Positions 10,514-18,514 of a DNA stretch of 64,000 bases are shown one piece after another. The notes under the pieces were generated by a model, which ran no database searches, had not been told where the DNA came from, and worked only from the letters and a program-made list of their open reading frames with translations. Source of the stretch: Pseudoxanthomonas winnipegensis (GTDB lineage: Bacteria; Pseudomonadota; Gammaproteobacteria; Xanthomonadales; Xanthomonadaceae); the NCBI RefSeq assembly GCF_004283755.1, contig NZ_SHMH01000003.1, forward strand, positions 372,001 through 436,000, written 5' to 3'. A program made the position numbers and the translations under genes. How positions within the stretch are numbered: the first letter of the stretch is position 1; each line of letters opens with the position of its first letter.

Positions 10514-11503
10514 TTAACGTGCCGGTGCCTGGGCCGGAGTAGGCGCGCTCATCGTCGCTTCGCACTGCCGCCAGCGCACGCGTTCGTCGCTGTCGGGGCG
10601 CGGGTTGAGCTGGATGCGCGAGAGCGCCAGGTCCGGGTACTTGGCCAGTTCGGCGCAGACCGTCGGCATCACCATGGCCTCGTCGGCCAGCATGTCCACC
10701 GACAGCGTCGAGCCGGAGATCCAGGCCGGCTGGCGCAGGCCACCGGCCTTGGCCAGGGCCTTGGCGACCTCGCCGCGCTGGCGGGCCAGCTCGGCGTCGG
10801 TCGGCGGTTCCAGCGACTGAGTAGGCGTACTCGCGGCGGGCACCGCAGGAGCCGAATGCGCCGGAGCGGAGACGGGCGCAGGTGCGACGGTCTCGGGCGT
10901 CGAGTCGGAATCGAGCAGGGCAGGCAGCCCACTGACCAGCACGCCGAGTAGCAGCGCGGCGATCCAGCTCAGGCCGATGCGGCGGCGCGCGCGCAGGTTG
11001 GCCTGGCCGCTGATGCCCTGGACGGTCGCGCTGTCCACCATCGGCTTGACCTCGGCCCACAGCCTGGCGCCGTCCAGGATCTCGACATTGGAGCGCTGCG
11101 CCTTCTCATGACCGCCGGCGTCGACCAGGCCCTGGGTGGCCAGGATGCTGTGCTGGGCGCCGCGCAGGCGCGCCTCGGAGGCCAGTTCGTCGATCGCCAC
11201 CGAGCCGATGCGATAGGCGGTGCCGTGCTTGCAGCTCAGCAGCCAGTGCCTGCCCTCGGCATCGCCCAGCAGCAGGCTCGGGTGCTGGTTGCGGACATCC
11301 TCGGGCTCGAAAGACAGGCGCTCCAGGCCGCGCAGCTGCAGCGCCGAGAGCACCAGGCGCGAGAAGTCGCGCCAGCGCATCGCCGCCAGCGCCTGCAGGC
11401 CGGCCTGGGTTTCGTCGAGGCGGCGGCGGACCAGCCACAGGTAGGCGGTGGCGACCACGCCCACCAGCAGGGCCACGAGGGTCCCGATCAACCAGAACGG
11501 CAT
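10514..11503 (-). CDS. Membrane protein with Mrr-like restriction-endonuclease domain
   Basis: The 329-aa protein has a membrane segment at about residues 4-24 and a second near 175-197. Between them lies a region resembling Mrr_cat nucleases: RDFSRLVLSALQLRGLERL, HWLLSCKHGTAYRIG and ELASEARLRGAQHSILAT. The PD-(D/E)xK core reads S-C-K where Mrr nucleases usually have Q-x-K, so activity is uncertain. The C-terminal part after a Pro/Ala/Ser-rich linker (about 205-235) is unknown, probably periplasmic. No methylase or other restriction gene is adjacent. Family assignment is moderate; the biological role is unknown. Confidence 0.6.
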   Translation of the reverse strand: MPFWLIGTLVALLVGVVATAYLWLVRRRLDETQAGLQALAAMRWRDFSRLVLSALQLRGLERLSFEPEDVRNQHPSLLLGDAEGRHWLLSCKHGTAYRIGSVAIDELASEARLRGAQHSILATQGLVDAGGHEKAQRSNVEILDGARLWAEVKPMVDSATVQGISGQANLRARRRIGLSWIAALLLGVLVSGLPALLDSDSTPETVAPAPVSAPAHSAPAVPAASTPTQSLEPPTDAELARQRGEVAKALAKAGGLRQPAWISGSTLSVDMLADEAMVMPTVCAELAKYPDLALSRIQLNPRPDSDERVRWRQCEATMSAPTPAQAPAR

Positions 11504-11636
11504 GAGGCGTACATCCGCTGAAACAGGTGGGGCATTCTACGGGCAACCGTGCTGGCGACCAGTCCGTGATTGGCACACGTCGGCCAAGAAGATGACGGGC
11601 TTGCGGGCAAGCAGCACATCGGAGGTTACGGGCGAT

Positions 11637-12212
11637 TTAGTCGGTCACGTCGCCAGGAGCGGCAGGATCCGCGGGCGTCGGTCGAGGCGCGGCGCGCGGC
11701 TTGCGCACCGGCCGGTCCTCGGTGGCCTGGGGCGGAACCGGCGCGGGGCCGGGCGGAGTGGAACGGGCCGCCGCCCTGCGCGCCCGCGCACCGGCGGTGG
11801 GCCGCTCGTTGTGCGCGCGCAGCTTCTGGTTCAGCGCGTCGATGCGGTCGGCCAGCGCGCCCAGCTCGCGCCGGGTCGGCACCTCGAGCGCCTTCAGCGC
11901 CTCGCCGACGCGGGCGCGGAAGACCTGGTCCACGCGTCCCAGCGTCTCGCCGGCGCGGCTGCGCACTTCCTCGACGCCGTCTGCCAGGCCGGCGCGCGCG
12001 TCGCGGGTGCGGGCCTCGACCTTGCTGCCTTCGCGCACCAGCGTGTCGAACAGCTTGCTGCCCTCGGCCTGGGCGCGGCTGAAGGCGCCCAGTCCGGCCA
12101 GCCAGATCTGCTGGGCCGATTCGCCCAGCGACGCCTGCAGGCGCTCGGCCTGCTCATGCAGCGAGGGTTCGAAGTCGGACGGGCGCTGGCGCTCGGTTTT
12201 CCTGGTGGCCAT
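11637..12212 (-). CDS. Phasin / poly(hydroxyalkanoate) granule-associated protein
   Basis: The 191-aa protein resembles the PhaF/PhaI phasin family: an amphipathic helical N-terminal half (LHEQAERLQASLGESAQQI, WLAGLGAFSRAQAEG, KLFDTLVREG) and a long helix with heptad-like spacing to about residue 135. An Ala/Pro/Arg-rich tail of about 55 residues follows, as in the histone-like tails of PhaF. Phasins coat PHA granules. The neighbouring gene belongs to the PHA_gran_rgn family, which supports the call. No PHA synthase is in the window. Confidence 0.8.
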   Translation of the reverse strand: MATRKTERQRPSDFEPSLHEQAERLQASLGESAQQIWLAGLGAFSRAQAEGSKLFDTLVREGSKVEARTRDARAGLADGVEEVRSRAGETLGRVDQVFRARVGEALKALEVPTRRELGALADRIDALNQKLRAHNERPTAGARARRAAARSTPPGPAPVPPQATEDRPVRKPRAAPRPTPADPAAPGDVTD

Positions 12213-12299
12213 GGATCACTCCGATGCGGTCGGGACGATGCCTGGCAGTGTCCGCAGCGGCCGGTGAGCGCCGTGTCGAAGATGGGCCGACCAGGGCGT

Positions 12300-12575
12300 T
12301 TAGGCGAAGCGCTCGCCCAGCACCCGGCGGATCTCCGACTCGATCGGCCCCTTCATCGCCGACAGCAGGAAGCCCAGCTCGGCGGTGACGTGCAGCGCGC
12401 CGGGCTGCATGGCGATGCGCCCGTCCACCCCGGATCCGTTGAACGCCAGCGTGTCGCCGTCCCAGTGATGGCTCACCCCGAAGCGCGCGTGCAGCTTGCC
12501 GGCCACCTCTTCCAGGGCCTGGCGGGTCTGCTCGGGCGACTTGTGGTGGGGATGCTGCAGTTCGATGCGGGACAT
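12300..12575 (-). CDS. Polyhydroxyalkanoic acid system family protein (PHA_gran_rgn)
   Basis: The 91-aa protein begins MSRIELQHPHHKSPEQTRQ and continues with the EEVAGKLHARFG and ELGFLLSAMKGPIESEI pattern of the small family found next to phasin genes. It starts at the ATG at 12573-12575 and lies 87 bp upstream of the phasin gene on the same strand, so cotranscription is likely. The molecular role is not established for the family; an association with PHA granules is inferred from context. Confidence 0.72.
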   Translation of the reverse strand: MSRIELQHPHHKSPEQTRQALEEVAGKLHARFGVSHHWDGDTLAFNGSGVDGRIAMQPGALHVTAELGFLLSAMKGPIESEIRRVLGERFA

Positions 12576-12701
12576 GGCGCTGGGCTGGCGAAGGACAAGC
12601 GCGCATTGTCGCCCAACCGCGCATCGCCTGTGGAAGGCGCGTGCCGCCTCCGACCTTGCGAAGCCCGAACCCGTGGGCCTGCGTGCTAGTCTCCCGGCCG
12701 C

Positions 12702-13499
12702 GTGCAGAACCTCAGTCTCCATTTTCCCCAAGGCCGGACGGCCGACCGTGCCCTGGGCACGGGTATCCACCGCATCGTGCGCGAAGCCAGCGGCACCATC
12801 GGCGTGGGCGATGCGGTGCCCGGCGCGCTGCTGGTGCAGTTCAGCCTGGACCGGCGCGGCCTGTGGCTGCAGGTGCCGCCGGGCATGCGCGGCATCCATG
12901 TCAACGGCCGCCCGGTGCGGCGCATGGCCATGCTGCGTCCGGGCGATGCGGTGTACGCCGATGGCGTGGAAGTGCTGGTGCGCGGCCAGGCGCCGCGTCC
13001 GGCCTCCTCGGCGCCGATGGCCCAGGCCGAGCCGGATCCGCGCGTGGTCCTGCGCGGCATCGGCGGGCGTCACCACGGCCGCGCCTTCACCATCGGCAGC
13101 GGCTGCAGCGTCGGCGCCGGCCGCGAGGCCGATATCGTGCTGGATGCGCCGCACCTGTCCGGCCTGCACGCCGTGCTGGGCCGCGTCTCCGGCGGCGTGC
13201 TGCTGCGTCATCTGCAGGGCGGGGTGACCAGCGTGGTCAACGGCGTGCCCGTGCAAGAGGCCGTGCTGAACGCCGGCGACCAGGTTGCCTTCGACCCGCA
13301 GTCGCGCTTCGTGGTGGAGATCCCCTGGAGCCAGCCCGATCCGTCCGACCCGGCGGCCTCCGAGACGACCGTCAGCGCTCCGACGCCGGCGGCGGTGGCG
13401 CCACCACGGGCTTCGCTGAAGCGCTGGCCGTGGCTGCTGCTGGCCGCGGCGGTGCTGGCCGGCGTGCTGGCGCTGCTGCTGCTGTTCGCGCCCGCCTGA
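12702..13499 (+). CDS. Membrane-anchored protein with two FHA-like domains
   Basis: The 265-aa protein contains two similar halves, each with an FHA-like ending: GIHVNGRPVRRMAMLRPGD (about 65-90) and TSVVNGVPVQEAVLNAGD (about 180-200). The second half also has GSGCSVGAGREADIVL and SGLHAVLG, close to the GR/SxxH pattern of phosphothreonine-binding FHA domains, though the usual SRxH is S-G-L-H. A C-terminal membrane helix (about 243-263) ends the protein, predicting tail anchoring with the FHA domains in the cytoplasm. The start is GTG at 12702. Its 3' end overlaps the convergent msrQ by 128 bp. Partner unknown. Confidence 0.65.
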   Translation: MQNLSLHFPQGRTADRALGTGIHRIVREASGTIGVGDAVPGALLVQFSLDRRGLWLQVPPGMRGIHVNGRPVRRMAMLRPGDAVYADGVEVLVRGQAPRPASSAPMAQAEPDPRVVLRGIGGRHHGRAFTIGSGCSVGAGREADIVLDAPHLSGLHAVLGRVSGGVLLRHLQGGVTSVVNGVPVQEAVLNAGDQVAFDPQSRFVVEIPWSQPDPSDPAASETTVSAPTPAAVAPPRASLKRWPWLLLAAAVLAGVLALLLLFAPA

Positions 13500-14085
13500 T
13501 CGCCTTCCAGGCGCGCCAGCCCAGCAGCAGGGCGAGCAGTCCGGCATAGAGCGCCGGCTCGCGGATGTCGGACTTCACCAGCCACCAGAAGTGCAGCACC
13601 GCCAGCACGCCGATGGCGTAGATGGCCTTGTGCAACTGGCCCCAGCGCCGCTTGAGCCGGCGCATCCAGCCCTGGGTGGAGGTGATCGCCAGCGGCACCA
13701 GCAGCAGCCACGGGGCGAAGCCCACGGTGATGTAGGGCCGCTTGACGATCTCGGCGAAGATCTGGGTCCAGTAGCCGCCCAGGTCCAGGCCCAGGTAGGC
13801 GGCCAGGTGCACCGTGGCGTAAGCGAAGGCGTACAGCCCCAGCATGCGGCGGAAGCGCAGCAGCACCGCCTGGCCGGTGAGCTGGCGCAGCGGGGTGATG
13901 GCCAGGGTGAAGATCAGAAAGCGCAGCGCCCACAGCCCGGTGAAGTGCTCGATCTGCGCGATCGGGTCGGCGCCCAGCGCATCGCTGCCGTTGCGCCACA
14001 CGTCCCAGAAGCGCCAGCCCAGCAGCGCCAGCGGCGCCAGGCAGAGCAGGTGGACGACGAGCTTGGCGAGGGTGAGGGGTTTCAT
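13372..14085 (-). CDS. msrQ: Sulfoxide reductase heme-binding subunit MsrQ
   Basis: MsrQ is the membrane b-type heme protein that feeds electrons to periplasmic MsrP, repairing oxidised methionines in envelope proteins. About six membrane segments are visible between residues 5 and 195, with family segments [32 protein letters not shown] (heme His) and [18 protein letters not shown] (heme His residues). The last ~40 residues (Ala/Pro-rich) extend past the usual MsrQ end and overlap the convergent FHA gene. Upstream a heptanucleotide array reaches to within 5 bases of the ATG, leaving no obvious Shine-Dalgarno sequence. A 387-bp repeat-filled gap separates it from msrP, normally its immediate neighbour. 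Confidence 0.92.
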   Translation of the reverse strand: MKPLTLAKLVVHLLCLAPLALLGWRFWDVWRNGSDALGADPIAQIEHFTGLWALRFLIFTLAITPLRQLTGQAVLLRFRRMLGLYAFAYATVHLAAYLGLDLGGYWTQIFAEIVKRPYITVGFAPWLLLVPLAITSTQGWMRRLKRRWGQLHKAIYAIGVLAVLHFWWLVKSDIREPALYAGLLALLLGWRAWKAIRRARTAAAAPARRPAPPRPAAATASASAKPVVAPPPPASER

Positions 14086-14090
14086 TTTTT

Positions 14091-14164
14091 GGGGATTGGG
14101 GATTGGGGATTGGGGATTGGGGATTGGGGATTGGGGATTGGGGATTGGGGATTGGGGATTGGGG
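14091..14164. repeat. Heptanucleotide array (GGGGATT)n, about 10.5 copies
   Basis: A perfect tandem array of the 7-mer GGGGATT occupies the untranslated region directly upstream of msrQ (start codon 14083-14085). Similar 7-mer arrays occur at 63188-63269 (GAATCCC units) and in short form at 14429-14464. Copy number is likely to vary between strains because such arrays slip. Confidence 0.95.
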
Positions 14165-14196
14165 AGAAAAGCGTCTGAGTCAGTGCTCTGCTTCTG

Positions 14197-14338
14197 CCCC
14201 CTCCCTTGCGCGCAGCGCAGGGGAGGGCTGGGGAGGGGTTAGCCGTTGCTGTTGCTGTTGTTCCCTCGCTCCCCTCGGGCTACGCGCGAAAAGCACCCCT
14301 CCCCAACCCTCCCCTGCGCTGCGCGCAAGGGAGGGGGC
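14197..14338. repeat. Inverted pair of C/G-rich palindromic repeats in the msrP-msrQ gap
   Basis: Elements at 14197-14240 and 14295-14338 are inverted copies of the unit also seen at 10102-10146 (CCCCTCCC ... GGGGAGGG followed by TGGGGAGGGG). The remaining bases of the 14086-14472 gap contain no gene that I can support. Confidence 0.7.
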
Positions 14339-14472
14339 GGGTCATGCGGCTCACGCTGACGTCGCTTGGTTCCTGGCTCTTCACCTTGATCACCAGTTCC
14401 CCTTGCCTACTTCTGCCACTGCTCCTAGCTTCGCTCGAATCCCGAACCCCGAATCCCGAATCCCCGCCCCCC

Positions 14473-15441
14473 TCAAAACCACTTCCGCAAATCCATCCCC
14501 GCATACATCGAAGCGACCTGATCGGCATAGCCGTTGAAGGGGCGGGTGGGGATACGCTCGGCGAACAGTTTGCTGGCGTTGCCGGCGATGCGGCGTTCGG
14601 TCTTCTGGCTCCAGCGCGGGTGGTCCACGTCCGGATTGACGTTGGAGAAGAAGCCGTACTCGTTGGGCTGCAGGTCGTTCCAGGCGGTCGGCGGCATCTT
14701 CTCGACGAAGCGGATCTCCACGATCGACTTGATGCTCTTGAAGCCGTACTTCCACGGCACCACCAACCGCAGCGGCGCGCCGTTCTGCTGCGGCAGCGGC
14801 TTGCCGTAGACGCCGGTGGCCAGGAAGGTCAGCGGATGCATCGCCTCGTCCATGCGCAGGCCCTCGCGGTAGGGCCAGTCGATCGAGCGGTAGGCGATGC
14901 CCGGCATCTGGCGCGGGTCGGCCAGGGTGGTGAAGGCCACGTACTTGGCCTTGGCCGTGGGCGCGAAGCGCTTGAGCACCGCCGCCAGCGGGATGCCGTC
15001 CCACGGGATCACCATCGACCAGCCCTCCACGCAGCGCAGGCGGTAGATGCGCTCCTCGCTCGGCGCGGACTTGAGCAGGTCCTCCAGCGCCAGCGTGCCG
15101 GGCTTCTCGCACTCGCCGGAGACCTTGACCGACCACGGCGAGGTGCGCAGCGTCTTGGGCGCGCTCGACGGATCGGTCTTGCCGGTGCCGAACTCGTAGA
15201 AGTTGTTGTAGCTGGTCACGTCCTCGTAGCGGGTCAGCGTCTCGCTGGTGCGGAAGCCGGCCTTGGCCTGCTCGGGCGTGACGACGGTCTTGGGCGCATC
15301 GGGCGGATCGGCGTCGGCGCAGCCGGCCAGGGCCAGCGCCGGCAGCGCGGCGGCCAGCTTGAACAGGTCGCGACGGCCGCGGTAGACGGCCTCGTCGGTG
15401 ACCTGGTGATCCTTGAGGGTGAGGGCGTCGCGTAGGGACAC
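14473..15441 (-). CDS. msrP: Protein-methionine-sulfoxide reductase catalytic subunit MsrP
   Basis: MsrP is a periplasmic molybdopterin enzyme that reduces methionine sulfoxide in proteins. The 322-aa protein starts at GTG (15439-15441) with AGGAG 7 nt upstream; the nearby ATG at 15444-15446 is in another frame. The N-terminus carries a twin-arginine signal ([20 protein letters not shown]). Cys137 in [15 protein letters not shown] is the molybdenum ligand position, and later segments [17 protein letters not shown] and [17 protein letters not shown] are typical. The signal region also ends in a lipobox-like ALAGC. Its partner msrQ lies downstream on the same strand across the repeat region. 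Confidence 0.93.
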   Translation of the reverse strand: MSLRDALTLKDHQVTDEAVYRGRRDLFKLAAALPALALAGCADADPPDAPKTVVTPEQAKAGFRTSETLTRYEDVTSYNNFYEFGTGKTDPSSAPKTLRTSPWSVKVSGECEKPGTLALEDLLKSAPSEERIYRLRCVEGWSMVIPWDGIPLAAVLKRFAPTAKAKYVAFTTLADPRQMPGIAYRSIDWPYREGLRMDEAMHPLTFLATGVYGKPLPQQNGAPLRLVVPWKYGFKSIKSIVEIRFVEKMPPTAWNDLQPNEYGFFSNVNPDVDHPRWSQKTERRIAGNASKLFAERIPTRPFNGYADQVASMYAGMDLRKWF

Positions 15442-15641
15442 GGTGCATCTCCTGCGAAAAGTCACATGGGCAACCAATGGGACGCGCCAGCAGGCGAAAA
15501 ATTCCCGCCATTGCACGCGTTTGCGCCTGGCGATGGATTCGCCTGCAACCACCTTACGCGGATCGCGGCATGACGGATGCAAAGGCGGCCGTGGGGCGAT
15601 TCAGCCTGCGGCATACTATGTGCCCCCTGATCGAGGCCGCC

Positions 15642-16727
15642 ATGTCCCGCGTCCACAACTTCAGCGCCGGCCCCGCGGCGCTGCCCGAAGCCGTCCTGCG
15701 CCACGCGCAGTCCGAAATGCTGGAATGGAACGGCGTGGGCGCCTCGATCGTGGAGATCAGCCACCGCAGCGCCGAATTCATGGAGGTCGCCGCACGCGCC
15801 GAAGCCGATCTGCGCACGCTGCTGACCATTCCCGACGACTACGGCGTGCTGTTCCTGCCCGGCGGCGCCACCACCCAGCAGGCGCTGCTGGCGCTGAACT
15901 TCGCCAGCCCCGGCCAGACGGTGGACTACGTGGTCACCGGGCACTGGAGCAAGACTGCAATCAAGCAGGTCAAGGACTACGTCAACGTGCACGTGGCCGC
16001 CAGTAGCGAAGCCGAGGGCTTCACCGACATCCCGCCGCGCGCGGACTGGCAGCTCTCGCCCGATGCGGCCTATGTGCACATCACCGCCAACGAGACCATC
16101 CATGGTGTGGAGTTCCGGCACACGCCCGAGGTGGGGCAGGTGCCGCTGTTCGCGGACTTCTCGTCCTCGATCGCCTCCGAGCCGATCGACGTGTCGCGCT
16201 ACGGCGTGATCTATGCCGGCGCGCAGAAGAACCTGGGGCCGGTGGGCGTGGCGGTGGTGATCGTGCGCCGCGACCTGTTCGAACGCGCCGGCCAGCCGCG
16301 CGCGGACATCTTCAACTACGCCTCGCATCTGGCGCGCGACTCGATGCTCAACACGCCGCCGACCTGGAACTGGTACCTGGCCGGGCTGATGTTCCGCTGG
16401 ATGCTGGACCAGGGCGGCGTGGAGGAGTTCGCGCGGCGCAGCGCGGCCAAGTCGCAGCTGGTGTATGGCGCCATCGATGCCTCCGGCGGCTTCTACCGCA
16501 ACACCGTGCATCCGGCGGCGCGCTCGCGCATGAACATCCCATTCTTCCTGGCCGACGAGGCGCTGACCGCGCGCTTCGTGGCCGAATCCAAGGCCGCCGG
16601 GCTGATCGGCCTGAAGGGCCACAAGGCGGTCGGCGGCCTGCGCGCCTCGCTGTACAACGCCTTGCCGGTGGCCAGCGCCCAGGTGCTGGTGGACTTCATG
16701 CACGACTTCCAGCGGCGCAATGGCTGA
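15642..16727 (+). CDS. serC: Phosphoserine aminotransferase
   Basis: SerC transfers an amino group from glutamate to 3-phosphohydroxypyruvate in serine synthesis and to the corresponding intermediate in pyridoxal-phosphate synthesis. From [19 protein letters not shown] the protein is 361 aa, the usual length. An in-frame ATG at 15618 would add 8 residues. Visible segments are [27 protein letters not shown] and [16 protein letters not shown], whose Lys binds PLP. It is followed by pheA and aroA on the same strand, each after a repeat-containing gap, an order common in this bacterial group. Confidence 0.96.
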   Translation: MSRVHNFSAGPAALPEAVLRHAQSEMLEWNGVGASIVEISHRSAEFMEVAARAEADLRTLLTIPDDYGVLFLPGGATTQQALLALNFASPGQTVDYVVTGHWSKTAIKQVKDYVNVHVAASSEAEGFTDIPPRADWQLSPDAAYVHITANETIHGVEFRHTPEVGQVPLFADFSSSIASEPIDVSRYGVIYAGAQKNLGPVGVAVVIVRRDLFERAGQPRADIFNYASHLARDSMLNTPPTWNWYLAGLMFRWMLDQGGVEEFARRSAAKSQLVYGAIDASGGFYRNTVHPAARSRMNIPFFLADEALTARFVAESKAAGLIGLKGHKAVGGLRASLYNALPVASAQVLVDFMHDFQRRNG

Positions 16728-16761
16728 GCCACCGCGCTTGGCTGTCGTGGGAGCCGGCCTG

Positions 16762-16829
16762 GTGGGAGCCGCCATGGCGGCGATGAGGCTTTATCGGTGA
16801 AGCCCCATCGCCGCAGTGGCGGCTCCCAC
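16762..16829. repeat. Dispersed inverted repeat GTGGGAGCCGCC ... GGCGGCTCCCAC (copy 1)
   Basis: The element has long imperfect arms (GTGGGAGCCGCCATGGCGGC and its near complement) around a short centre and fills most of the serC-pheA gap. Other copies are at 30866-30985, 39693-39778 (inside hisIE) and 42188-42255. Confidence 0.85.
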
Positions 16830-16867
16830 AGAGAAGCCGCCAAATTCCGCTTTACGGATGACCTCGA

Positions 16868-18076
16868 ATGACCAAGAAAACCCCTAAACCCGCAAGCGCG
16901 CCGAGCAAGTCGCCGGCCAAGGCGGCCAAGCCCGGCGAGCCGGCCAAGGTGGCCAAGGCGTCCGCCAAGGACGCCAGCGCCTCGCCTGCTGAGCCCGAGT
17001 TCGACCTGGCGCAGGTGCGGGCGCGCATTGACCATATCGACCGCGAGATCCAGGCGCTGATCGCCGAGCGCGCCGGCTATTCGCTGCAGGTCGGCAAGGC
17101 CAAGGGCAAGCTCGCCGCCGCGGTGGACTATTACCGCCCCGAGCGCGAGGCGCAGGTGCTGCGCATGGTGGTGGACCGCAACCAGGGCCCGCTGTCCGAC
17201 GAAGTGCTGGTGCACGTGTTCCGCGAGATCATGTCCTCCAGCCTGGCGCTGCAGGAGCCGCTGAAGATCGGCTACCTGGGCCCGGAAGGCACCTTCAGCC
17301 AGCAGGCCGTGCTCAAGCACTTCGGCCGCTCGGCCCTGGGGCTGCCCATGGCCAGCATCGAGGAAGTCTTCCAGGAAGTGGAAAGCGGCAGCGCCGACTT
17401 CGGCGTGGTGCCGGTGGAGAACTCCGGGCAGGGCACGATCCAGATCACGCTGGACATGTTCCTGACATCCGACCTGAAGATCTGCGGCGAGGTCGAGCTG
17501 CGCGTGCAGCAGTTCCTGATGTCGCGCAGCGGGCGCATCGCCGACATCGAGCGCATCTACGCGCATCCGCAGTCGTTCATGCAGACCGCCGGCTGGCTGC
17601 GCTCCAACCTGCCCAAGGCCGAGAAGGTGCCGGTGTCGAGCAATGCCGAGGGCGCGCGGCGCGCGCGCAACGCGGACGATGCGGCGGCGATCGGCGGCGA
17701 GAGCGCGGTGCACGCCTATGGCCTGAAGAAGGTCGTGATGAGCCCGATCCAGGACGACAAGGACAACACCACGCGCTTCCTGGTGGTGGGCCGCAGGATC
17801 TTCCCGCCGTCCGGTCACGACCGCACCTCGGTGCTGGTGTTCATCCACGACAAGCCGGGCGCGCTGTTCGACGTGCTCAGCCCGTTTGCGCGTCATGGCA
17901 TCAGCATGAACCGCATCGAGTCGCGGCCCAGCCACCACGCCAAGTGGGAGTACGGCTTCTTCATCGACCTGGCCGGGCATGTGGAGGACGAGGCGATGAA
18001 GCAGGCGCTGGCCGAGCTGGAAGCGCATTCGGCGCAGATCAAGGTGCTGGGTTCGTATCCGGTGGCGGTGCCGTGA
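16868..18076 (+). CDS. pheA: Bifunctional chorismate mutase / prephenate dehydratase
   Basis: This P-protein converts chorismate to prephenate and then to phenylpyruvate for phenylalanine synthesis. The 402-aa protein has a Lys/Ala/Pro-rich extension (about 1-44), an AroQ-type mutase domain (about 45-130), a dehydratase domain (about 133-310; IGYLGPEGTFSQQAVLKHFG, NTTRFLVVG) and a C-terminal ACT domain (about 320-400; GALFDVLSPFARHGI, NRIESRP), where phenylalanine feedback acts in the family. The extension is low-complexity and may be disordered. The start is the ATG just after the 16762-16829 repeat. The gene lies between serC and aroA. Confidence 0.95.
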   Translation: MTKKTPKPASAPSKSPAKAAKPGEPAKVAKASAKDASASPAEPEFDLAQVRARIDHIDREIQALIAERAGYSLQVGKAKGKLAAAVDYYRPEREAQVLRMVVDRNQGPLSDEVLVHVFREIMSSSLALQEPLKIGYLGPEGTFSQQAVLKHFGRSALGLPMASIEEVFQEVESGSADFGVVPVENSGQGTIQITLDMFLTSDLKICGEVELRVQQFLMSRSGRIADIERIYAHPQSFMQTAGWLRSNLPKAEKVPVSSNAEGARRARNADDAAAIGGESAVHAYGLKKVVMSPIQDDKDNTTRFLVVGRRIFPPSGHDRTSVLVFIHDKPGALFDVLSPFARHGISMNRIESRPSHHAKWEYGFFIDLAGHVEDEAMKQALAELEAHSAQIKVLGSYPVAVP

Positions 18077-18140
18077 TGCCGGGTGCGTCGATGGCGGTTG
18101 CGGCTTGAGGCAAAAGCTTTCGCGCCTCTTCGAGTCACGA

Positions 18141-18174
18141 GTTACTTTTCTTTGCTCGTGCAAAGAAAAGTAAC
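18141..18174. repeat. Perfect 15-bp hairpin GTTACTTTTCTTTGC/GCAAAGAAAAGTAAC
   Basis: The two 15-base arms are exact complements with a TCGT loop. It lies 65 bp after pheA and could act as a transcript-stabilising or termination structure, but it lacks a terminal T run. Further nested inverted repeats follow (GCGCCACCAGCG near 18253 with CGCTGGTGGCGC near 18340). The 18077-18514 gap thus holds structured repeats and a hexamer array, with no supported gene. Confidence 0.8.
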
Positions 18175-18375
18175 CAAAAGAAGCGCTTTTCAGCAGCCGC
18201 ATGGCTGATCAAACACGCTCGTCCTCGCGCCCTGCGCTGCGCGCAGGGTCCGCGCCACCAGCGGAATTCCCGGACGCGGCATCCTGCCGCGACCGGGAAC
18301 GACGCACATCCATGTGCGTCGCCCCTGCGGGGTTTGCCCGCTGGTGGCGCCGCTGCGGATGAGGGGAAAAAGCGG

Positions 18376-18436
<61 letters not shown>

Positions 18437-18514
18437 TTTTAGCGGTAGCTGCGGTGAAACGGCAGCAAGACCTTGAAGCACAACGCGGCGTGGGCCGCTG
18501 GACTGGACAAGACG

